A program made the position numbers and the translations under genes. The notes beneath the pieces are model-generated. The model was not told the DNA's origin, searched no databases, and saw nothing but the letters and a program-made list of their open reading frames with translations. Source: QYOJ01 sp964642545 (GTDB lineage: Bacteria; Bacteroidota; Bacteroidia; Bacteroidales; FEN-979). From it: a stretch of 29,241 nucleotides of DNA. The first letter of the stretch is position 1. Each line of letters opens with the position of its first letter. The stretch covers positions 1-29,241 of the forward strand of contig CAZXQU010000037.1 in the NCBI GenBank assembly GCA_964642545.1. Reading direction: 5' to 3'. Below, piece by piece: positions 22,704 to 29,241 of this stretch.

Positions 22704-23390
22704 ATGAGACCACTAGTGTATATCACCTTGGGGTTCGCACCAGTCATTGCTGCGGGGATCTATCTTTACTTCTATCGCCGCATCAGCAAAGAGTTTTCGG
22801 CACTGCTCATCAAGAGTTTTTTCATGGGCATGCTTGGAATCCTTGTACTGTTAGCTGCCCAGTATTTGTCCTCGTTGCTTGGATTGAATGAACTCCGCAA
22901 TCTCAAACGTACGATATTTTACTCGTTTGTTACTGTTGGCTTTGCTTCCGAGCTGGGAATATATATCATTTACAGATACCTGATACTCCCAAAAGACCCT
23001 GTCAATAGACCCATCCACGGGATTACATTTTCCATCATGGTGGCTCTGGGCTTCTCTACAATACAGCTTCTCTTTTTCATCCTCGATCCCCTTGGCATCC
23101 GTTCTCTCTTTCCCGAAACGCTCTACTCGTTTGTTTATGTTCCGGCGAACCTGATCTTTGCCGTGATCATTGGGTTTTATGTTGGGATGGCAAAATTCCT
23201 GAAGTCGCGGTTTGTGTATTGCATGACCGGCCTTTTTGCAGCCTCTTTCTTCCATGGACTCTTCAATTTCTGCCTTCTCACCAAAGACTTCAAACTGCTC
23301 AGCCTCTTCGCATTCGGTTCGATGGTCATCGTTTTTATCCTTGGGATCAAAGCAGCTTACACCAAGCCGGAGCCACTGGATAAGATTTAA
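22704..23390 (+). CDS. PrsW-like membrane protein lacking most catalytic residues
   Basis: The 228-residue product has about seven or eight membrane helices laid out like PrsW, a glutamic intramembrane protease family. Recognisable blocks are SELGIYIIYRYL (81-92), HGITFSIMVALGFSTIQ (105-121), YVPANLIFAVIIGFYVGMAKF (family position of the first His) and FFHGLFNF (182-189). Compared with the family as I know it, EE becomes S82-E83, the following Lys becomes I86, the EN pair after GFAT becomes I120-Q121, and the first active His becomes N149; only H184 remains. It may therefore be an inactive homologue with a binding or sensing role. It has its own promoter. Its TAA overlaps the dprA TAA on the other strand within TTAA. 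Confidence 0.7.
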   Translation: MRPLVYITLGFAPVIAAGIYLYFYRRISKEFSALLIKSFFMGMLGILVLLAAQYLSSLLGLNELRNLKRTIFYSFVTVGFASELGIYIIYRYLILPKDPVNRPIHGITFSIMVALGFSTIQLLFFILDPLGIRSLFPETLYSFVYVPANLIFAVIIGFYVGMAKFLKSRFVYCMTGLFAASFFHGLFNFCLLTKDFKLLSLFAFGSMVIVFILGIKAAYTKPEPLDKI

Positions 23391-24472
23391 ATCTGATAAA
23401 GTTTTCCCGGTAATATCTTCACAATTCCTTCGAATTCGAGATTCAGTAGTGCTGCTGAAGCTTTGCTTGTCGAAAGACCTGACTGGATCATGATTTCGTC
23501 GATGCCTAAATTGGGTGCCTTTGCAAGGCATCTTACAATCAACTCTTCATCAGGTGTCATCTCCAGAAATATCTGGCACTGTCGTGCCGGCTTCTTTTCG
23601 GGTTCACGCCACCCCATAATATATTCTATATTTTCGGGCGATTGATAAAGGTGGGCCTGGTTGATCCTGATCAGGAAATTCGAACCTTCTGACCAGAGAT
23701 CGCCAAGCCTTCCAGGCACGGCAAAAACATCGCGGTTATAAGAGTTGGCAATATCGGCAGTGATCAGTGCACCTCCTTTGCGAGCAGCCTCAACCACGAT
23801 TAGGGCATCACATAACCCGGCAATGATCCTGTTTCTTTTGGGAAAATTCTCGCGGTCGGGGTTCGTTCCACTAAAGAACTCTGTAAGCAGTCCGCCACAG
23901 GAGATCATTTTTTCAGCCAAGGCACTGTTTGAATAGGGATAGATCCGGTCGAGTCCATGTCCCAGAACAGCTATGGTAGACAATTCCGCCTCCAAAGCCA
24001 ACCTATGGGCACAGCTGTCTATGCCATATGCCAGACCGCTGACAACAAGCGGGTGATGCGGAATCAGCCCATTTACCAATTCCCGGCATATCTGTTTTCC
24101 ATAACTTGTGGCACTTCGTGTGCCCACAATTCCCACCACCCGCACAGCATTCAAATCAGCAGTTCCTTTGTAGAAAAGAAGCAACGGAGCATCAATACAT
24201 TGGGTGAGTCTTTGGGGATACAAAGGATCCTGGAAGAAGAGAGGTGAAATTTTAAAGCGTTCAATAAAATTAATCTCCTTCTCTGCACGCATGAATATCT
24301 CCTTGTTACCTACAGCCTGGCTAAGGACCTCCCCTACCCCTTTGACCCTCTGGAGGATTCGTTTCGGCTCACGGAAGACAGCTTCGGCACTACCGCACAT
24401 CGTAACCAGTTTTTTCCCGAGCACATCACCAATACCGGGTATAAGGCAAAGTGCAACCTGATATAATAACAT
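23387..24472 (-). CDS. dprA: DNA-processing protein DprA
   Basis: DprA binds incoming single-stranded DNA and loads RecA in natural transformation; it is common even in species not known to be competent. I chose ATG 24472 (MLLYQVALCLIPGIGD), where the N-terminal helix-hairpin-helix part begins; the open frame to 24544 adds 24 residues unlike the family. The Rossmann-like domain shows GIVGTRSATSYGK, SGLAYGIDSCAH, AVLGHGLDRIYP, FPKRNRIIAGLCDALIVVEA, GALITA and FAVPG. A winged-helix DML1-like domain closes the protein (LGIDEIMIQSGLSTSKASAALLNLEFEG). The length from this start is 361 residues, which is normal. A near-match promoter (TACTTTTTG, one base longer than consensus) lies about 37 bases upstream. 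Confidence 0.92.
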   Translation of the reverse strand: MLLYQVALCLIPGIGDVLGKKLVTMCGSAEAVFREPKRILQRVKGVGEVLSQAVGNKEIFMRAEKEINFIERFKISPLFFQDPLYPQRLTQCIDAPLLLFYKGTADLNAVRVVGIVGTRSATSYGKQICRELVNGLIPHHPLVVSGLAYGIDSCAHRLALEAELSTIAVLGHGLDRIYPYSNSALAEKMISCGGLLTEFFSGTNPDRENFPKRNRIIAGLCDALIVVEAARKGGALITADIANSYNRDVFAVPGRLGDLWSEGSNFLIRINQAHLYQSPENIEYIMGWREPEKKPARQCQIFLEMTPDEELIVRCLAKAPNLGIDEIMIQSGLSTSKASAALLNLEFEGIVKILPGKLYQI

Positions 24473-24562
24473 TGTTTCGTTTTTTACCTGATTAATCGGG
24501 AAAAGGGCCAAAAAGTAATACCTAGTTTTCCACAATTTTGTCACATTTGTTTCATCCGGAGG

Positions 24563-24570
24563 TATTTTTG
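24563..24570 (+). promoter_or_regulatory. -7 box TATTTTTG next to the glycosyltransferase start
   Basis: This exact TAnnTTTG match ends five bases before ATG 24576, the same spacing as at tilS. A GGAGG (24558-24562) lies just upstream and could instead serve as a ribosome site if transcription starts earlier, so this box is less certain than the one at tilS. Confidence 0.45.
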
Positions 24571-24575
24571 TATTG

Positions 24576-25691
24576 ATGGAAGTCCCTCAAAAGAAAAAAA
24601 GTGTCCTGATCTGCCCCCTCGATTGGGGTATCGGGCATGCTACGCGCTGTGTCCCCGTTATCAGGCATTTTCTCGATCAAAACTTCAGGGTCGTGATAGC
24701 ATCCGACCGGCGTCCTATGGCTTTTCTCCGCAGGGAGTTCCCCGACCTGGAATTCGTAAAGTTCCCTGGCATCCATATCACCTATCCACAGGGATCGCTG
24801 ATGAGCCTGAAGATATTTTTTCAGGGACCAAAACTGCTACGTGGAATATATAAGGAGCACAAGCTTCTGAAAAAGATCATCGTTGAACAGGATATTGACC
24901 TTGTATTCTCCGACAACAGATATGGGCTCTGGAGCAAGGAGATTCCTTCGGTTTTTATGACCCACCAGCTGGAGATAAAAGTTCCTCTACACCTCCGGAT
25001 CTTTTCAGCACTTTTACAACGGATCAACTACGCCATCATCCGAAAATACGACGAATGCTGGGTACCCGACTTTGAAAATCACAAAGGACTTGGCGGCGAG
25101 CTTTCCCATCCTGCACAACTCCCCGATCACCTCCATTATATCGGGACACTTTCAAGGTTTTCAGGAGCCCGGCACCAATCCGAGGCAATCACAACCCCTC
25201 CGTTTGAGATCCTGGTCCTCCTCTCCGGCCCCGAGCCTCAACGAACCATTCTGGAAGAGACATTGCTTGCACAGCTTCAGCAAACCGATATCAAAACAGT
25301 AATCGTGCGGGGAATTACGGAGCGGCAGGAAGAGAGGAAATTTTCTGAACATATCCGCATCTTTTCACACCTTGAATCAGATCTTCTCCGGGAATACATC
25401 CGAAGTTCACTTGTTGTGATTTGCCGTTCGGGCTACTCCAGCATCATGGATATCGCTGCCATGGGTAAAAAAGCGATCTTTATTCCTACACCCGGACAAA
25501 CCGAACAGGAGTACCTGGCCAGCTACCTGAAGGCAAAGAAGATCTACTTTTCAATGCCTCAAAGAGAATTCGACCTGATCTACGCCCTGGAGATGTCAAA
25601 AAACTATCCGGGAATGGTGTTGGATAACAACTATGGAGAGCTGAAAGAGAGGATAGAAGGAATAGGGAAGAGAATGAGGAATGAGGAATGA
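24576..25691 (+). CDS. MurG-like glycosyltransferase (GT-B fold)
   Basis: The 371-residue product looks like a two-domain nucleotide-sugar glycosyltransferase of the MurG/GT28 type. The N-terminal block CPLDWGIGHATRCVPVIRHF carries the glycine-rich loop and His of the acceptor side. The C-terminal half has LLSGPEPQRTILEE and the donor-binding segment VVICRSGYSSIMDIAAMGKKAIFIPTP with GQTEQEYLA, close to the MurG donor motif. It is too different from MurG to be that enzyme; a glycolipid or surface-glycan role is likely. ATG 24576 is preferred over TTG 24573. The final residues (RMRNEE) and the stop codon are encoded by a 7-base tandem array. The lgt gene converges 16 bases away. Confidence 0.75.
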   Translation: MEVPQKKKSVLICPLDWGIGHATRCVPVIRHFLDQNFRVVIASDRRPMAFLRREFPDLEFVKFPGIHITYPQGSLMSLKIFFQGPKLLRGIYKEHKLLKKIIVEQDIDLVFSDNRYGLWSKEIPSVFMTHQLEIKVPLHLRIFSALLQRINYAIIRKYDECWVPDFENHKGLGGELSHPAQLPDHLHYIGTLSRFSGARHQSEAITTPPFEILVLLSGPEPQRTILEETLLAQLQQTDIKTVIVRGITERQEERKFSEHIRIFSHLESDLLREYIRSSLVVICRSGYSSIMDIAAMGKKAIFIPTPGQTEQEYLASYLKAKKIYFSMPQREFDLIYALEMSKNYPGMVLDNNYGELKERIEGIGKRMRNEE

Positions 25692-25710
25692 GGAACCAGG
25701 AATTTCACTA
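25672..25710 (+). repeat. 7-base array GAATGAG plus one 8-base word, covering two facing stop codons
   Basis: GAATGAG is repeated three times exactly (25672, 25679, 25686), then GAACCAG (25693) and GAAT (25700), followed by one copy of TTTCACTA (25703-25710), the complement of the word at the bamA stop. The glycosyltransferase stop TGA (25689-25691) is inside the third GAATGAG. The lgt stop TAG (25710-25708, minus) is inside the 8-base word. The whole intergenic space is thus repeat words. Confidence 0.9.
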
Positions 25711-26520
25711 TTTTGTTTCTCGCTTCTTCTTACTACGTATAACGAAGTAAACCCCCGCCAGTACACACGGGATACTCAGCCACTGCCCCATATTTAGTGC
25801 CATAGTGGCCTCAAAGCCAACCTGCGGTTCTTTCACAAATTCGATGAAGAATCTCACACCGAATATCAGGATGAGAAACATCCCGAATATATAACCATGT
25901 TCGGGTTTCCCTTTTTTGTGATAGTAATACCAGATAAGATAGAAAAAGATCAGCAGGTATGAGAGGGCCTCATAAATTTGTGTCGGATGCCGGGGATCTT
26001 CTGCTTCGATCGGATTGGATGCCCTAAGGAAATAGAATCCCCAGGGAAGCGAAGTGACGTGTCCGAAGATCTCGGAGTTAATCAGGTTCCCCATACGAAT
26101 CAGGAAGGCGGCAAGAGCCGTCACAATAACCACATAGTCCATGACCCACAAAAATGGTTTCTTTTTGACGTAGGAGAAGATAATCAGCGAAATGATGATC
26201 CCGATCGCTGCGCCATGACTGGCAAGTCCTCCTTCCCATACTGCAAAGATCTTTAACGGATGGGCGAAGTAGTAATCGGGCTCATAAAAGAGACAATGAC
26301 CTAATCGAGCTCCGATGATGGTGCCGATGATCATATAGGTAGTGAGTGAATCGAGGAGTTTTATCGGGACACCTTCGGTCTTGAACATCCGCTGGAGGAT
26401 GAGGTATCCAAAAACGAAACCCAGTGCAAACAGCACTCCATACCACCGCACGGCTACACTCCCAAACCTGAAAATTTCAGGGTCGGGATTCCATGTTATG
26501 AAAGTTAGAATATGGTTCAT
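25708..26520 (-). CDS. lgt: Prolipoprotein diacylglyceryl transferase
   Basis: Lgt moves diacylglycerol from phosphatidylglycerol to the lipobox Cys of prelipoproteins in the inner membrane. Seven membrane segments are visible. Family blocks are AVRWYGVLFALGF, GARLGHCLFYEP, WEGGLASHGAAIG, RMGNLINSEIFGH (containing the key Arg of the Lgt signature) and RHPTQIYEAL. The basic C-terminus RSKKKRETK is cytoplasmic. The length of 270 residues is normal. No promoter is seen before ATG 26520; the gene is probably read with the upstream DUF2723 gene, with two tandem arrays lying between them. Its stop codon lies in an AAATAGTG word. Confidence 0.96.
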   Translation of the reverse strand: MNHILTFITWNPDPEIFRFGSVAVRWYGVLFALGFVFGYLILQRMFKTEGVPIKLLDSLTTYMIIGTIIGARLGHCLFYEPDYYFAHPLKIFAVWEGGLASHGAAIGIIISLIIFSYVKKKPFLWVMDYVVIVTALAAFLIRMGNLINSEIFGHVTSLPWGFYFLRASNPIEAEDPRHPTQIYEALSYLLIFFYLIWYYYHKKGKPEHGYIFGMFLILIFGVRFFIEFVKEPQVGFEATMALNMGQWLSIPCVLAGVYFVIRSKKKRETK

Positions 26521-26543
26521 CAGTTTAAGGTTTTATAACGGAT

Positions 26544-26578
26544 GCCTGATACCTGATGCCTGATGCCTGATGCCTGAT
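26544..26578 (+). repeat. 7-base tandem array GCCTGAT, five units, upstream of lgt
   Basis: Units are GCCTGAT (26544), ACCTGAT (26551), GCCTGAT (26558), GCCTGAT (26565) and GCCTGAT (26572); only one base differs in 35. The array lies between the end of the DUF2723 gene and the lgt start, so it would be in the lgt leader or the spacer of a shared transcript, read as ATCAGGC on that strand. Confidence 0.95.
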
Positions 26579-26593
26579 AATAAATAGATTCTG

Positions 26594-26623
26594 ATCTGGC
26601 ATCCGGGATCTGGCATCCGGGAT
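26594..26623 (+). repeat. 7-base array ATCTGGC/ATCCGGG at the DUF2723 stop codon
   Basis: ATCTGGC-ATCCGGG is repeated twice exactly (26594-26607, 26608-26621), followed by AT of the next unit. On the minus strand the first array base comes straight after the TAG stop of the DUF2723 gene (26626-26624). Fifteen bases separate it from the GCCTGAT array. The unit can be seen as a 14-base repeat or as alternating 7-base words. Confidence 0.9.
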
Positions 26624-29241
26624 CTAGTTAGACTGAAACTGCATTCGCTGCATGAACGACGAGTCGAGTCTGGCTCCCAGTTCTTTCTGTCCATTATTCT
26701 GCGCCACGCGCCCCAGGTCCCTCAAAACACTCAACGCTGTTCGAATATCCTGGTCATAGTATCCCTGCACAGAAGCATCCACAGAGTTGTAATAGTCGAG
26801 ATCCTGTCCATAGGTCTCAGCCAGCCGCTCAACGATCTGATTTCCTTTTTCCGGCTCACCCAACTGATAATAGAGTTCAGCGTAAGGTATCATATAGAGA
26901 TCCCAGGGGAATTTACTTTCCGGGAAATTTTCCATATAACTGTCCATCAATGCTTTTGTCTCCTCTTTTTTGCCGAGTTCCATCATCCCTTTGGCTGTTC
27001 TCAGGATGTTGGTTTTAGGTCGGATCGAGTTGTTCAAACTTTCAGGATCAATATAGACATGCGGGTCACTCAGGTTACCCCAGGCGCATTTCTCCAGAAG
27101 TACTTTCGAAGAGGCAATTGGATCTACAGTCCCCAATCCGGGGATATACTCCTCCTGGTAGGCACGTACCGGCATAAATTTATAAACAAACCCGGTCACA
27201 TAGCACATCGAATCCATGTTAAAGACATGTTTCACACTGGATGGTGCAGCAAAATAAAGAGGCCTGGTAAAGTCGGTACTGGCAATCAGGTCGAGCAGCA
27301 TAATATCATTCTTGTAAAGCTGGTTTGCCCTGATGGTCCAGTAAAGCGTATCCACCATCTTGTCAGCCAGTTCGGGTGGAACGACCCCATATTTCAGGCA
27401 GTTCTCCTTGTTGACAGTCATCTTGATCTTCTTGGCAGGGAAGAATTTTATCTTCTGGCCATTCTGGAGCGTCAAAAAGGTTTGCGGATTGGTACTCTTG
27501 ATCCATCCGATGAGGTCTTTCAACTCCACATAACCATTGAACCCAACATTATAATAAGGCAGGATATCATTTGAACCTGGCCTGAAGTCCTTTTGTGGGA
27601 TGCTAAAGGGGATTGGTTCCGAATCGTACATTTTCTTGTAAAGCTGGTCGATGTACCAGGCTCCTGAAGCGAGCATCAGGTTGCATACGCGAACATCGGT
27701 ACGAATTCCTTCGACCTCCTGGTCGTACCAGAGAGGGAACGTGTCGTTATCTCCGTTGGTGAAGAGGATTGCCTGGGGCTCGCAGGAGTTGAGGTAATTG
27801 GCCGCAAAATCCCTGCAAGCATATTTTCCTGAACGGTCATGATCATCCCAGTTCTGCTGGGCCATCAGTCCGGGTACCAGGATGAGCGTAACGGCAAAAA
27901 CAACGCCAATCGCCACCTTCTCATTCATCTTTTTACTCAACCACTGAATCAACTGAATTACCCCGATGCCAATCCAGATTGCGAAGGCATAGAAAGAAGC
28001 CGCGTAAGCATAGTCCCGTTCGCGGGGTTCATAGGGTTGTTGATTCAGGTAAACCAGTATCGCCAGGCCTGTCATGATGAAAATGGAGGCTACCACGATG
28101 GTATCCTTGTAATCTTTCTTCATGTGAAACAGCAATCCGATAATCCCAAGGATCAGGGGCAGGAAGAAATAGGTATTGTGTGCACGGCTCTGCATAGAGT
28201 AGGGCAGGTTCGTCTGATCGTTGCCCAACCTCATCTTATCGATAAAGGGGATTCCCGAGAGCCAGTTGCCTTTGGCTGGTCCTCCAAATCCCTGGACATC
28301 GTTTTGCCGGCCGGCAAAGTTCCACATGAAGTAGCGGATATACATATGACCTATCTGGTAGCTGAAAAAGTACTTCAGGTTTTCTCCGAAGGTAGGTTTA
28401 TTCAGTGTCTCTGCCTTCCCGTCACGTCCGGTGATGGTGATTGGTCTCCCTTCGCCTGCCCAGTTCTTGTAAAACTGCTCCGATCCATTCCGGGCACGGC
28501 TCCACATACGGGGAAATATTGTTGTAAAGCGTTCGTCAAATACCGGGATTGTGCCTTTGCGGTCGTCGATAATAATATATTTACCCGATTCATTATCACG
28601 GCGGTAGGTTGGTGATCCATCAGCATAATCGACGATGGGAGCATTCCAGTACTGGCCGTAAGCAATTGGCCAGTCACCATACTGCTCCCTGTTGAGATAG
28701 GAGAGCATACTGATTGCGTCTTTCGGGGCATTTTCATTGATTGGTGTGTCGGCATCAGCACGGATGATCAACATCACAAACGAAGAGTAACCGATCAGAA
28801 TAAAGGTGATACCAAGGATGATTGTATTCCAGATTACCTGTTGCTTTTTCCTGGTATACCAGAGTCCCCAAACAATCAATCCGATGAGTAGAAGGAAGTA
28901 AAAAATCGTTCCTGAGTTGAAAGGCAGACCAAACCCATTTACGAATAGCAGCTCAAATTTGGCTGATCCTTTAACGACCCATGGGATGATGATGAACATG
29001 ATAAATGCCAGTATCAGGATGGAGATGGCAGCTGTCCAAATCATTCCCCAGCGGGTGGTCTTGAATTTCTTGAAGTAATAGACAAAGGAAATTGCAGGAA
29101 TGGCCAGCAGGTTAAGCATGTGAACTCCTACAGAGAGGCCAATGGTAAATGCAAGAAGGATAAGCCATCGGTACGAGTGTTTTTCGTCGGCCTGCTCCTC
29201 CCATTTCAGGATGATCCAGAAAGCCAGGGCGGTCATCATCG
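26624..29241 (-). CDS. DUF2723 integral membrane protein, probable glycosyltransferase (5' end outside window)
   Basis: This large membrane protein is typical of Bacteroidota and, as I recall, is treated as a GT-C-type glycosyltransferase in protein O-glycosylation; that function is inferred from the family. The frame runs off the window; the ATG at 29239 is probably internal, because the region expected before ALAFWIILKWEEQ (a first set of helices with catalytic acids) is missing. What is seen: about nine membrane helices to roughly visible residue 470, the segment NQQPYEPRERDYAYAASFYAFAIW, then a soluble domain starting DDHDRSGKYACRDFAANYLNSC and ILFTNGDNDTFPLWY, and C-terminal helices of TPR type. 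The visible 871 residues are most of a protein of about 1,000 or more. The stop touches a 7-base tandem array. Confidence 0.88.
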   Translation of the reverse strand, partial: MMTALAFWIILKWEEQADEKHSYRWLILLAFTIGLSVGVHMLNLLAIPAISFVYYFKKFKTTRWGMIWTAAISILILAFIMFIIIPWVVKGSAKFELLFVNGFGLPFNSGTIFYFLLLIGLIVWGLWYTRKKQQVIWNTIILGITFILIGYSSFVMLIIRADADTPINENAPKDAISMLSYLNREQYGDWPIAYGQYWNAPIVDYADGSPTYRRDNESGKYIIIDDRKGTIPVFDERFTTIFPRMWSRARNGSEQFYKNWAGEGRPITITGRDGKAETLNKPTFGENLKYFFSYQIGHMYIRYFMWNFAGRQNDVQGFGGPAKGNWLSGIPFIDKMRLGNDQTNLPYSMQSRAHNTYFFLPLILGIIGLLFHMKKDYKDTIVVASIFIMTGLAILVYLNQQPYEPRERDYAYAASFYAFAIWIGIGVIQLIQWLSKKMNEKVAIGVVFAVTLILVPGLMAQQNWDDHDRSGKYACRDFAANYLNSCEPQAILFTNGDNDTFPLWYDQEVEGIRTDVRVCNLMLASGAWYIDQLYKKMYDSEPIPFSIPQKDFRPGSNDILPYYNVGFNGYVELKDLIGWIKSTNPQTFLTLQNGQKIKFFPAKKIKMTVNKENCLKYGVVPPELADKMVDTLYWTIRANQLYKNDIMLLDLIASTDFTRPLYFAAPSSVKHVFNMDSMCYVTGFVYKFMPVRAYQEEYIPGLGTVDPIASSKVLLEKCAWGNLSDPHVYIDPESLNNSIRPKTNILRTAKGMMELGKKEETKALMDSYMENFPESKFPWDLYMIPYAELYYQLGEPEKGNQIVERLAETYGQDLDYYNSVDASVQGYYDQDIRTALSVLRDLGRVAQNNGQKELGARLDSSFMQRMQFQSN

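Noticed and set aside
22851..23531. 226-codon minus-strand frame opposite the PrsW-like gene
   Set aside because: Highly charged and Cys/His-scattered composition typical of the complement of membrane-helix codons; overlaps the dprA end.
24473..24544. Longer dprA start at 24544
   Set aside because: The 24 added residues do not resemble the family and would lie upstream of the likely promoter; ATG 24472 is preferred.
27839..28615. 258-codon plus-strand frame inside the DUF2723 gene
   Set aside because: Antisense to conserved parts of DUF2723; no start signal or family likeness.

Overview
The window reads as a stretch of chromosome from a member of the Bacteroidota, most likely of the order Bacteroidales. 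The grounds are the repeated TAnnTTTG promoter box (the -7 element of this phylum), the general lack of strong Shine-Dalgarno sites, and gene content typical of the phylum: DUF6089 and DUF2723 proteins, paired OmpH/Skp genes after bamA, and a fused-type KorA. The species cannot be named from the sequence. There are no rRNA or tRNA genes, insertion sequences, prophage genes or CRISPR arrays. Genes fill almost everything, and the longest gene-free stretch is the 162 bases between korB and tilS.

Layout. 1-2307 (+): the end of korA and all of korB, a ferredoxin-dependent 2-oxoglutarate oxidoreductase. 2470-5925 (+): tilS, then a DsbD-type thiol reductase. 5951-7321 (-): an M20 dipeptidase, divergent from 7404-12987 (+), which holds sucA, sucB and nadB. 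12993-13193 (+): a decayed start of a gamma-carbonic-anhydrase-like gene. 13133-19544 (-): the envelope cluster nadK, DUF6089, uppS, bamA, ompH, ompH. 19603-22697 (-): rsgA, a CBS protein and a small one-POTRA Omp85 protein. 22704-23390 (+): a PrsW-like membrane protein that lacks most of its expected catalytic residues. 23387-24472 (-): dprA. 24576-25691 (+): a MurG-like glycosyltransferase. 25708-29241 (-): lgt and most of a DUF2723 membrane protein cut by the window edge.

How the genes fit together. Central carbon: the window encodes two routes from 2-oxoglutarate to succinyl-CoA, one reducing ferredoxin (KorAB) and one feeding NADH (SucAB, with E3 elsewhere). Envelope: BamA, two Skp-like chaperones, UppS, Lgt, DsbD, the small Omp85 and the glycosyltransferases all serve the building of the outer membrane, wall or lipoproteins. 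NadB and NadK act in NAD(P) synthesis.

The most unusual signal is a set of short tandem arrays. Five have a 7-base period, but each uses a different word (GAAGTTA, AGTTGGC, GAATGAG, GCCTGAT, ATCTGGC/ATCCGGG). One has an 8-base period (AAATAGTG). The stop codons of five genes (korB, bamA, the glycosyltransferase, lgt, DUF2723) lie inside these arrays or within a base or two of them. One array lies inside sucB, is free of in-frame stops, and is translated as the linker after the lipoyl domain. I recall similar strings from other Bacteroidota genomes, but I know of no explanation for a fixed period with changing words or for the contact with stop codons. This is the best candidate for something undescribed here.
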